Assembly (NCBI GenBank): GCA_017882405.1
Contig: JADGPO010000051.1
Coordinates: 1 to 38,890, forward strand
Direction of reading: 5' to 3'
Length of the DNA: 38,890 nt
DNA from: Solirubrobacteraceae bacterium
Lineage (GTDB): Bacteria > Actinomycetota > Thermoleophilia > Solirubrobacterales > Solirubrobacteraceae
The translations under genes were made by a program, and so were the position numbers. The notes below the pieces were generated by a model. The model made no database searches. It saw nothing but the letters and a program-made list of their open reading frames with translations, and was not told the origin of the DNA. Shown in pieces: positions 16,937-25,174 of the stretch. Numbering within the stretch: the stretch's first letter is position 1; each line of letters starts with the position of its first letter.

Positions 16937-17722
16937 TCAGGCTACGCGGAGGTGGGTGGCTCCGGCGCGGCGCGCCTGGGCCGAATCCACGAAGGCGGCG
17001 AACAGCGCGGCCTGTTCCGGCATCGACAGCAACGTCTCGGCGTGCCACTGCACCCCGATCACGAACTCGCGGTCCATCGCCTCGATCGCCTCGACCGTCC
17101 CGTCGGGCGCGCGGCCGGTGATCACCAGCCCGTCGCCCAGCCGGGCGACGCCCTGGTGGTGAAAGGAGTTGACCTCGGCGTGGGTGCGCTCCAGCACGCA
17201 GGCGACGCGACTGGACTCCGTGATCGTGACCGCATGGGTGGGCTGCGATGCGGGCTCGCTCTGGCGATGGTTGATCTCGCCGGCGCTGACGTCGGGCAGG
17301 TGCTGGTGCAGCGACCCGCCTCGCGCCACGTTGAGCACCTGCATTCCCCGGCAGATGGCCAGGATCGGCATCGAGCGGGCGTCGGCGGCGCAGGCGAGCG
17401 CCAGCTCGAAGTCATCCAGCTCGGACTGCACCGGACCGGTGCTCTCATGCCGGCTCTCCCCGTAGGCGCGCGGGTCCAGGTCGGGACCGCCGGACATGCA
17501 CAGTCCGTCGACGCGGTCCAGCAGCGACTCGGCCAGCTCGGGTGCCAGCGGCGGGCAGACCATCGGGATCGCGCCCGCGGCCTCCAGCGCCTTCAGGTAC
17601 TTGAGCCCGAGCGCCATCTCGTGCTGCGGCGGCTCACCCTGCGGCGTGAGGGCGATCGCCTCCATCCTCCTCACCTCCGAAGTGGTGACCGCGATCAGCG
17701 GTCGCGCGTCGCTCATGTTCAT
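16937..17722 (-). CDS. PuuD-like gamma-glutamyl peptidase (class I glutamine amidotransferase fold, C26)
   Basis: About 261 residues of the gamma-glutamyl-GABA hydrolase/peptidase C26 family, which cleaves gamma-glutamyl amide bonds. The nucleophile is Cys in AICRGMQVLNV, the base is His in GVQWHAE with the adjacent Glu, and GLCMSGGPDLDPRAYGE and VNSFHHQGV are family signatures. I chose ATG at 17722 (MNMSDARPLIAV); an ATG two codons later is possible, and the open frame further upstream has no homology. It begins the operon PuuD-like, AsnO-like, ATP-grasp. A hydrolase in such a set may trim a gamma-glutamyl intermediate or recycle the product. Confidence 0.88.
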   Translation of the reverse strand: MNMSDARPLIAVTTSEVRRMEAIALTPQGEPPQHEMALGLKYLKALEAAGAIPMVCPPLAPELAESLLDRVDGLCMSGGPDLDPRAYGESRHESTGPVQSELDDFELALACAADARSMPILAICRGMQVLNVARGGSLHQHLPDVSAGEINHRQSEPASQPTHAVTITESSRVACVLERTHAEVNSFHHQGVARLGDGLVITGRAPDGTVEAIEAMDREFVIGVQWHAETLLSMPEQAALFAAFVDSAQARRAGATHLRVA

Positions 17723-17989
17723 GCGCAGCACGTTCTCCGTTTGTTTCGTGCCGCAAACAGCGGCGGTCGGTGGCGGCAGTCTGGCAGGCGCGCAGGCAGA
17801 TCGCCAACGCCACCCGGCCAGCCGGCTCTGGCCAGCGAGCCAAGCCCGCGATCGGTGGCTCACACGCGTCGGCGCCCGGGCTGCGGGAGCGGCTCAGCTA
17901 TGCGTATCCCGATCGCGCCCGGCAGGCCTACCTGGAAGAGCAGCTGTAGCTGACCGCGATCGAGCGGGTGCTGCGCGGCGATTGATCGG

Positions 17990-18183
17990 GGCGTGGTCGA
18001 AAAGGCCCGAATATCGGGCACTATCGACCCCGTTGGCGGCGAGCTGTCCCCAGTCGATCCAACGGTCCAGGCTGCCGGCGCCGGCAGCAGCACCGACAGC
18101 GCGCCGGCCTCGTAGGCGCCGCGCGCCCCGCCGCCCGGCAGCACGGCGGCCACGGTCGCCGCGGGGTTCGGGCCGGATGACAC
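17990..18183 (-). pseudogene. Remnant of a patatin-like phospholipase
   Basis: GTG at 18183 begins a frame reading VAAVLPGGGARGAYEAGALSVL, which closely fits the N-terminal glycine-rich oxyanion motif of patatin-like lipases. Some 25 codons later another frame at about 18032-18076 reads SLDRWIDWGQLAANG, resembling the WxDWxxLxxN segment that normally lies over 100 residues downstream. The G-x-S-x-G nucleophile elbow and the Asp/Gly motif are absent, so most of the gene is gone. The surrounding gap (17723-18338) also has an inverted repeat at 18005-18019 and a short plus-strand frame at about 17870-17941 (LRERLSYAYPDRARQAYLEEQL type) ending in TAG, which may be another fragment. I see nothing else there. 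Confidence 0.55.
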
Positions 18184-18338
18184 GGGAGCCTGATCCTCGC
18201 CCCCACAGCGAGCCGGCCACATTCGCCGGATGGCCACAATCCCCGTGCGCCGGGTGGCCGCCAGGCGCAGCGCATGAGCCGATCGGCCCGCGGGTAGTCT
18301 CGCCAGACTCGTCAAACGCAATCTGAGAGGTGGTGGCG

Positions 18339-19907
18339 ATGTCTGCATCGGATCGCGTGCAGGTCCCCGGCTCCGAGCGCCAACTCGATCCCGCGCACAC
18401 CCGTGTCGGCGACGTCGATCCCCAGGCGGAGATCGATCTGACGGTGTATCTCCGACCGCGCGCCGGGCTGGCCTGGGTCGACAAGGAGGCCATGCGCGCC
18501 CCGACACAGCGGCGCGTCGCCAGCCGGGAGGGGTGGGCCGAGAAGTACGGCGCCCGCCCGGAGGACATCGAAGCCGTGAAGTCGTTCGCCGAGCAGCACG
18601 GGTTGACGGTCACGAACGTCGACCCGGCCCGCCGGGCGATCCATCTGCACGGCACCCTGGAGGCCGTCAAGGCCGCGTTCCAGCCCCAGCTGGCGGGCCT
18701 CTACTCGCCCGGCGAGGGTGCCCCGAGCTACCGCGGGCGGACGGGACCGCTGACCGTTGCGGCGCAGCTCGACGGAGTCGTCGTCGCCGTGCTCGGGATC
18801 GACGATCGCCCGCAGGCGGCCAAGCAGCTGCGGATCATCGCCACGCCCGATGCCGCGGCCACCTCCTACACCCCGCCGCAGGTCGCCCAGGCCTACGCCT
18901 TCCCGACCGGCGCCACGGGGCGCGGGGAGACGATCGGGATCATCGAGCTGGGCGGCGGCTTTCAGACCGCGGACCTTCAGACCTACTTCCAGGGGCTCGG
19001 CCTGCCGGCGCCCGACGTGACCGCGGTGGCCGTCGACGGTGGCTCCAATTCCCCGGGCACCGACACCGGCGCGGATACCGAGGTGATGCTGGACATCGAG
19101 GTGGCCGGGGCCGTTGCCCCCGACGCGGCGATCGTCGTCTACTTCGCGCCCAACACCGACCAGGGGTTCATCGACGCCGTCTCCCAGGCCGTCCACGACA
19201 CCACCCACAAGCCGTCGGTCGTCTCGATCAGCTGGGGCGGATCGGAGGACTCGTGGACCGCCCAGGGACGCAACCAGATGGAGCAGGTCCTCACCGAGGC
19301 CGGCGGCCTGGGCGTCACCGTGACCGCCGCCGCCGGCGACCACGGTTCCACGGACAATGTCACCGACGGCCAGCAGCATGTCGACTTCCCCTCCTCGGCC
19401 CCGCATGCGCTGGCCTGCGGCGGCACGAGCCTGCGCGCCTCGGGCGCGCAGATCTCATCCGAGACCGTGTGGAACACGACGGGCCACGGGACCACCGGCG
19501 GCGGCGTCAGCCGGCAGTTCGCGCTGCCCGGCTACCAGTCCGCCGCCAAGGTGCCCGCCAACGTCGACTCGGGCAAGCCCGGCCGGGGAGTGCCCGACGT
19601 CAGCGCCGATGCCGACCCGCAGACGGGATATCAGGTGCGCGCCGACGGCTCAGACCAGACGGTCGGCGGCACGAGCGCCGTGGCTCCCCTGTGGGCCGGC
19701 CTGATCGCGCTGCTCAACCAGTCGGCCGGCGCGCCGCTCGGCTTCGCTCAGCCGCGGCTGTACCAGTTGCTGGGCTCGGCGGCGTTTCGCGACATCACCT
19801 CGGGCAACAACGGCTCCTACAGCGCCGGCCCGGGGTGGGACGCGTGCACCGGGCTGGGCTCCCCGGACGGCACGGCGCTTGCCCGGCAGCTCTCCTCAGG
19901 CGGGTAG
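18339..19907 (+). CDS. S53 (sedolisin/kumamolisin-like) serine-carboxyl protease
   Basis: A 522-residue pro-protease. Residues 1-165 are a pro-kumamolisin activation domain (EIDLTVYLRPRAG, EAVKSFAEQHGLTV, HGTLEAVKAAF). The catalytic domain has Glu248 and Asp252 (DTEVMLDIEV), oxyanion Asp334 (AAAGDHGS) and nucleophile Ser446 in GGTSAVAP. The C-terminal calcium site is at FRDITSGNNGSY and GPGWDACTGLG. These enzymes act at acidic pH outside the cell, but no signal peptide is visible, as in several bacterial kumamolisins. ATG at 18339 has AGAGGTGG 6-7 nt upstream. TAGTCT at 18295-18300 is a possible -10. The gene ends in a 12-nt convergent overlap with recD. Confidence 0.93.
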   Translation: MSASDRVQVPGSERQLDPAHTRVGDVDPQAEIDLTVYLRPRAGLAWVDKEAMRAPTQRRVASREGWAEKYGARPEDIEAVKSFAEQHGLTVTNVDPARRAIHLHGTLEAVKAAFQPQLAGLYSPGEGAPSYRGRTGPLTVAAQLDGVVVAVLGIDDRPQAAKQLRIIATPDAAATSYTPPQVAQAYAFPTGATGRGETIGIIELGGGFQTADLQTYFQGLGLPAPDVTAVAVDGGSNSPGTDTGADTEVMLDIEVAGAVAPDAAIVVYFAPNTDQGFIDAVSQAVHDTTHKPSVVSISWGGSEDSWTAQGRNQMEQVLTEAGGLGVTVTAAAGDHGSTDNVTDGQQHVDFPSSAPHALACGGTSLRASGAQISSETVWNTTGHGTTGGGVSRQFALPGYQSAAKVPANVDSGKPGRGVPDVSADADPQTGYQVRADGSDQTVGGTSAVAPLWAGLIALLNQSAGAPLGFAQPRLYQLLGSAAFRDITSGNNGSYSAGPGWDACTGLGSPDGTALARQLSSGG

Positions 19908-21776
19908 CGCTCCATCGCCCATGCGCAGGCGCCAGCCCAGGCCCGAGGCGCGCGCCACCGGGCGCTGCACGGCCGCCACGACCGCCTCCTCGCTGCCCGC
20001 CAGGATCAGCCGCCGGCGGGCGCGGGTGGCGGCGGTGTAGAGCAGCTCGCGGGTGAGGATCCGCGAGCCCGGCTCGGGCAGCATCACGGCGGCGGCGTCG
20101 AACTGTGAGCCCTGGCTCTTGTGGATCGTCATCGCGTACACGGTGTCCACCGCGCCCAGGCGGGTGGGGCTGTAGGCGATCGTCTCCTCGCCGCGCTCGA
20201 ATACCGCCATCGCCCGCCCGTCGCGAGCCCGGACGACCACCCCGGAGTCGCCGTTGTTCAGCCGCAGCTCGTAGTCGTTCTCGGTCACCAGCAGCGGCCG
20301 GCCGACGTACCAGCGCTCCTGGACGGCCGGCCCGCCGGGCTGGTCGGCCAGCCATGTCTGGAGCTTGGCCGTCCAGTTGGCCACGCCGTAGGGGCCCCGG
20401 CGGTGAGCACACAGGATCCTAAATTCTCCGAGCGCGCGCAGCGCCTGGTTTGCGTCGCCCGTCTCGGCCGCGTGGGCAACCGCGCGCGCGGCGGCCAGCG
20501 CGGGACGGGCGATCGCCGCCGGCGAGCCGTCGCGGGCGACATCGGTCTCGATCCAGGTCACGTCGTCGGGCGGGTCGTGCAGCAGCGCCAGCACCTCGTC
20601 GGCGTCGCCGCGCCGGATCGCCTCGGCCAGCCGCGCGATCCCCCCGCCGAAGCGATGCCCGCGGTCGAGCACCACGATCCCCTCACGCAGACCGACGGCC
20701 GAGCCGCCGTCGTCTCCCGAGCCCACGATGTCGCCCAGCACCGCGCCCGCCTCGATCGACGCCAGCTGGCCCGGGTCGCCGACCAGCACCAGCCGCGCGT
20801 CGGTACGCAGCGCCTCGATCAGCCGCGCCATCAGCGACAGCGACACCATCGAGGTCTCGTCGACGATCACCACGTCGTGGGGCAGGCGCTGGTTGCGGCC
20901 GTGGCGAAAGCGGCTGTGACTGCCCGGGCGCCACCCCAGCAGCCGGTGAAGCGTCGAGGCGTTCAGCGACAGCAGCTGCTCGCGCACCGCGTCGCTCACA
21001 TCCAGCCGGACCGCTTCGGCGTGCACGGCCTCCTGCAGGCGCGCGGCCGCCTTGCCCGTCGGAGCTGCCAGCGCGATCAGCGGCGCCCGGCCGAGACCCG
21101 AGCCGCCGCCGCCGGCCGCCGCCTGCTCGCACAGCAGGGCCACGATCCTCGCCACGGTGGTGGTCTTGCCGGTGCCCGGACCGCCGGCCACCACGGCCAG
21201 CCGCCGCCGCACCGCCGCGGCGGCCGCCTGCGCCTGGCGCTCGCCGGCCTGATCGCCGAACAGCCGGTCTAGACCGTCGCTCAGCAGCTGCTCCGAGACG
21301 CCCGACGCCGGGGCCGACGACATCTTGCGCAGCGCCCCCGCCACCTCTGACTCCTCGGTCCAGTACCGGTTCAGGTACAGCCAGGAGTCGGCCATTCGCA
21401 GCGGCCGAACGTCATCGCAGGCGCCGGAGGCCTCCAGGTCCACCAGCGGGCTGGCCGCCACGCGCGCAAGCCAGTCGGCAGCCTGCGGCCAGGGCAGCGC
21501 CGCCAGGTCGACAGGCTCCTCGGCGTCGACGGCGGCGATGTCGCGGATCCGGGCGAGGTCGACGTGGACGTGGCCGAGGCGGGGCGCGCGCACGGCCAGC
21601 GCGACCGCCAGCAGCACCGCCTCGTCGGTCTCGTCGGCCAGGGCACCCAGGCGCCGCGCGACGTGCACGTCGGCGGCCGCCAGCACGCCCGCCTGGTTGA
21701 ACTCGCGCAGCAACCCCGAGGCATGGCGGGCGAAGCGGGGCTCCAGCGCGTCGCGCTCGGGAACGGTGGCGCTCAT
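19896..21776 (-). CDS. recD: Exodeoxyribonuclease V subunit alpha (RecD)
   Basis: A 626-residue superfamily 1B helicase, the fast 5'-3' motor of RecBCD, which resects double-strand breaks for RecA loading. The N-terminal RecD domain (about 1-180) is followed by Walker A GGPGTGKT (198-205), Walker B VIVDETSMVSL, VGDPGQLASIEAG (motif III) and near the C-terminus MTIHKSQGSQFD (motif V/VI region) and LYTAATRARRRLIL. Length matches RecD (575-630). Its ATG overlaps the recB stop (ATGA, 21773-21776). It is last of three coupled genes and overlaps the converging protease gene by 12 nt. Confidence 0.95.
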   Translation of the reverse strand: MSATVPERDALEPRFARHASGLLREFNQAGVLAAADVHVARRLGALADETDEAVLLAVALAVRAPRLGHVHVDLARIRDIAAVDAEEPVDLAALPWPQAADWLARVAASPLVDLEASGACDDVRPLRMADSWLYLNRYWTEESEVAGALRKMSSAPASGVSEQLLSDGLDRLFGDQAGERQAQAAAAAVRRRLAVVAGGPGTGKTTTVARIVALLCEQAAAGGGGSGLGRAPLIALAAPTGKAAARLQEAVHAEAVRLDVSDAVREQLLSLNASTLHRLLGWRPGSHSRFRHGRNQRLPHDVVIVDETSMVSLSLMARLIEALRTDARLVLVGDPGQLASIEAGAVLGDIVGSGDDGGSAVGLREGIVVLDRGHRFGGGIARLAEAIRRGDADEVLALLHDPPDDVTWIETDVARDGSPAAIARPALAAARAVAHAAETGDANQALRALGEFRILCAHRRGPYGVANWTAKLQTWLADQPGGPAVQERWYVGRPLLVTENDYELRLNNGDSGVVVRARDGRAMAVFERGEETIAYSPTRLGAVDTVYAMTIHKSQGSQFDAAAVMLPEPGSRILTRELLYTAATRARRRLILAGSEEAVVAAVQRPVARASGLGWRLRMGDGALPA

Positions 21777-24700
21777 CTGGACGGCTCCCCGTGGTGCAGC
21801 GCGTCGCTGAGCGCCTCCACGAACCCCGGGGGCGGGCTCCAGCAGAAGACGCCGCTCGGCGCCCCGCCGGTCAACCCGGCATCGGCGCCGGTCATCCCGC
21901 GGACGAACAGATAGGCCACGCCGGCCAGGTGCTGGTCGGGCGAGTAGCCGGGCAGGCGCCAGCGCAGATAGCGGTGCAGGGCGACCGCGTACAGCAATGC
22001 CTGTAACGCATAGTGGTGGCGAAACATCTCGGCGGAGATCGCCTCGGGCCGGTAGTCATACGAGGTCAGAGGCTCGTCGGCCTCGCCCAGCCAGTTGGTC
22101 TTGTAGTCCAGCACGGCGAACCGGCCTCCGCCCGCCCCCGGCAGCCGCACGACCAGGTCCAGGCTGCCGGTCAGATAGCCACGTACGGTGGGGCGCAGCC
22201 CGGGGTCGCCCAGCCGCTCGGCATACCCCGCCAGCGGGTCGTCGGCGGCCAGGTGCTCGCGCAGCACCGAGCCGACGCGCTCCAGCGCCAGCCAGCCGTC
22301 GGGCCGGTCCCCGCCGGCCAGCGGAAGCTCGAAGCCCAGCTCGTCGAGTCGATCGGCGCGCGCCACGTCGCGAAGGCGCAGCCCGTCCAGTTCGGGTCCG
22401 AGCGGTGTCTCGATCGCGGCGCGCAGGCCGGCGACCACCGTCGCCGGGTCGCCGATCTCGATCGCGCGGCGATGGCGCACCTCGGCGACCCGTTCGGTCA
22501 GCTCGGCGTCCAGGTCGCCGGCGGCGAAGTCGGTGGCCTCCAGCACGCGGTGCACGAAGGTGCCGATGTGGACGCCGACCGGCATCTCGCCCAGCAGCGA
22601 CGGCGCGGACAGCTGCGGCATGGCGTCGGCGCGGCCGGTCGGTGGGGTGGGCGGGTCGGAGTCCACCGCGGGCTCGTCGGTCAGCAGCGGCTCCTCGGGC
22701 TCAGAGCCCACCCAGGCGTCGTGCGCCTGGGAGGTGATGTCGGTGTACGAGGTCCGCCGCCAGCGCAGGTCCAGACTGCGCTCGAACGTGCCGGCGCGCA
22801 GCGCGGCGGGTGGTGCCGCCGGCGGGCTCCACTGGCCCGGTCCAGCCGGTGTCGCGCGCTGCACCGAGATGCGCCCCGGAGCGCGTTCGGCGAGCTTGGC
22901 CAGGCGCGTCTCGAGCTTGGCGTCGTCGGGGGTGGACGAGCCGGCGGGGGCCACGTCACCCTCGGCGCCGCGGCTGAACAGCAGCCGCCCCAGCGGGGAG
23001 TTGCGGCTGTCCCAGGAGCCGGCCCACCACAGGACGACCTGATGGCGGGCGCGGGTCAGCGCCACATACGCCAGCCGTAGGTCCTCGCCGCGCTGCTCGA
23101 AGAAGAACTGCTCGCGATGCTCACGGAAGTCCGCGCCCTCGAGCGCCACGTCGAGCGTGCGCTCGTCCCCGGCGGCCGGATCGTGGAAGAACACCGGCCG
23201 CGCCTCCTCGGAGATGTAGCCCGCCTCCCACAGGAAGGGCAGGTAGACGATCGGGAACTCCAGCCCCTTGCTGCGATGGACGGTGAGCACCTGGACGGCC
23301 TCGGCGTCGGACTCCAGACGCCGGCTGCGCTCCTCGTCGGAGGTGTCGGACTCGGCCTGGGCGATCCGGGTGCGCAGCCACGCGGTCAGCGCGGTCGCGC
23401 CGAGCTGCTCGGCGGTGGCGGCGCCGTGCAGCAGCTGGCCGACGTGTCGCAGATCGGTCAGGCGGCGCTCGCCGTCGAGCTCTGAGAGCATCCGCGCCGG
23501 CAGCGCCTGGGCGAGCATGATCGTCTCCAGCAGCGAGGCCACGCCGCGCGTGCGCAGCACCCGCGCCCAGTCGTGCAGCCGCCGGTGCACGTCCTCCCAC
23601 GTCCGGCCGTCCTCGTCATCGCCCGCCTCGGCCAGCTGCTCGGCCGACCACCCGATGAAGCAGGTGAGCGCGGCCGAGTGCGCACGCGTGATCGACGCCG
23701 GGCGCTCGAGCGCCTCGAGCAGCCGCAGCCACTCGCGCGCGATGTCGGTGGCGAACACGCTGCCGGCGCCGTTGATCACCGCGGGCACGCCCACTTCGTC
23801 CAGAGCCTGGTGGATCAGCGCCGCCTGCCGGTTGGTGCGCACCAGGACCGCCAGGTGGCCGGGCGCGACCGGGGCGCCGTCGACCCGGCCATCGGATTGC
23901 AGCAGGGCGACGATGTCGTCGGCCAGATCGCGGGCCACGTGGGCGCGCCCGCTGCCGGCCTGCACGAAGCCGCCGGGGGTCAGCGTCACACCGGGCTCGT
24001 CGCGGCGGACGACGCGGATCCGCATCGGCGCAGGGTGCGGGGTTGGGCTGGATGGGATCGATAGACGCGTTCCCTCGTGGCCGGGGGCGGCGCGGACCTC
24101 GCGGTAGGCGATCCCCTCGTGGCCGAGCTTGACGCCGCCCAGCAGCGCGTCGTGGGCGTCGATCAGCCCCTGGTCTGAGCGCCAGTTGACCTGCAGGGTG
24201 GCGCGCGACTCCGCGCTCGCCGCTGCCTGCAGGTAGGCGTAGACATCGGCCCCGCGGAACGCGTAGATCGCCTGCTTGGGATCAGCGATCAGCACGAGCG
24301 TGCTGTCACCGCCCCCGAACGCGCAGCGCATGATCTCCCACTGGTCGGGGTCGGTGTCCTGGAACTCGTCGACGAGGACCACGTCGAAACGCTGCCGCAG
24401 CGCCGCCCGGGTGGCGGGGGCGTTGTGACCGTCGAGGGCGGCGCGCAACCGGGTGACCAGATCGTCGTAGGTCATCACCGCCATGTCCCGCTTGCGCCGG
24501 AACAGCTCGGCCCGCGCGGCGTGAGCCAGCCGTTCGCGCATCTCGGGCACCTCGCCCGCCGCGCCGACGATCTTCGCCGAGGGATTGTCGATCGCCGCGC
24601 GGGCGATCTCGACCGCCTGCGCGCGCCCGAACGCCGGCGGCCCCCCGGTGGAGAAGCGCCGCACGTAGAGATCGTCGATGACCTCTGAGACGAGGTCGGA

Positions 24701-25174
24701 CAGGTCTTCGGCGAACGTCACCTCGGGCTCCAGGTCGCCGGCGATCCCCAGGCCTGAGAGGACCTCCTGGCAGAACCCGTGGGTGGTGGCGATCGTCGCC
24801 GCATCGAAGCTGGCGATGGCGCGCTCCAGGCGCTCGCGCCGGGCGGCCACGTCCTCGCGCGCCAGCAGCCGGACGACCGGATCATCGCCGACGGGCGCCC
24901 GCGCGAGCGCCCGCGCCAGGCCCTGCTCGACGCTGACCAGCCGCTCGCGCACGCGCTCGCGCAGCTCGCCGGTGGCGATCCGGGTGAACGTGACCAGCAG
25001 CAGACGCTCCAGCGGCACCCCCTCGGCCACGTAGCGCGCCGTCAGCGCCGCGATCGTGTACGTCTTGCCGGTTCCGGCCGAGGCCTCCAGCACGGTCACG
25101 CCGGTGGGCAGCCGCCCGCAGACATCGAACTCCCGCGGGGCGAGCTGCGGCGCCACTGTGCCTGCCGAGCTCAT
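21773..25174 (-). CDS. recB: Exodeoxyribonuclease V subunit beta (RecB)
   Basis: A 1133-residue superfamily 1A helicase-nuclease. Walker A ASAGTGKT (31-38), FDVVLVDEFQDTDPDQWEI (motif II), LIADPKQAIYAFRGAD (motif III), VLTVHRSKGLEFPIVYLPFLW (motif V) and LAYVALTRARHQVVLWW (motif VI) are all in order. The C-terminal RecB nuclease domain has GTFVHRVLEATDF and the catalytic VLDYKTNW (from 1021). Length fits RecB of actinobacteria (about 1100). The start overlaps the recC stop (ATGA) and the stop overlaps the recD start, so the complex is made from one message with translational coupling. Confidence 0.96.
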   Translation of the reverse strand: MSSAGTVAPQLAPREFDVCGRLPTGVTVLEASAGTGKTYTIAALTARYVAEGVPLERLLLVTFTRIATGELRERVRERLVSVEQGLARALARAPVGDDPVVRLLAREDVAARRERLERAIASFDAATIATTHGFCQEVLSGLGIAGDLEPEVTFAEDLSDLVSEVIDDLYVRRFSTGGPPAFGRAQAVEIARAAIDNPSAKIVGAAGEVPEMRERLAHAARAELFRRKRDMAVMTYDDLVTRLRAALDGHNAPATRAALRQRFDVVLVDEFQDTDPDQWEIMRCAFGGGDSTLVLIADPKQAIYAFRGADVYAYLQAAASAESRATLQVNWRSDQGLIDAHDALLGGVKLGHEGIAYREVRAAPGHEGTRLSIPSSPTPHPAPMRIRVVRRDEPGVTLTPGGFVQAGSGRAHVARDLADDIVALLQSDGRVDGAPVAPGHLAVLVRTNRQAALIHQALDEVGVPAVINGAGSVFATDIAREWLRLLEALERPASITRAHSAALTCFIGWSAEQLAEAGDDEDGRTWEDVHRRLHDWARVLRTRGVASLLETIMLAQALPARMLSELDGERRLTDLRHVGQLLHGAATAEQLGATALTAWLRTRIAQAESDTSDEERSRRLESDAEAVQVLTVHRSKGLEFPIVYLPFLWEAGYISEEARPVFFHDPAAGDERTLDVALEGADFREHREQFFFEQRGEDLRLAYVALTRARHQVVLWWAGSWDSRNSPLGRLLFSRGAEGDVAPAGSSTPDDAKLETRLAKLAERAPGRISVQRATPAGPGQWSPPAAPPAALRAGTFERSLDLRWRRTSYTDITSQAHDAWVGSEPEEPLLTDEPAVDSDPPTPPTGRADAMPQLSAPSLLGEMPVGVHIGTFVHRVLEATDFAAGDLDAELTERVAEVRHRRAIEIGDPATVVAGLRAAIETPLGPELDGLRLRDVARADRLDELGFELPLAGGDRPDGWLALERVGSVLREHLAADDPLAGYAERLGDPGLRPTVRGYLTGSLDLVVRLPGAGGGRFAVLDYKTNWLGEADEPLTSYDYRPEAISAEMFRHHYALQALLYAVALHRYLRWRLPGYSPDQHLAGVAYLFVRGMTGADAGLTGGAPSGVFCWSPPPGFVEALSDALHHGEPSR

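Noticed and set aside
20121..21272. Long plus-strand frames opposite recD and recB
   Set aside because: Low-complexity Arg/Pro-rich translations with no motif; antisense to well-supported helicase genes.
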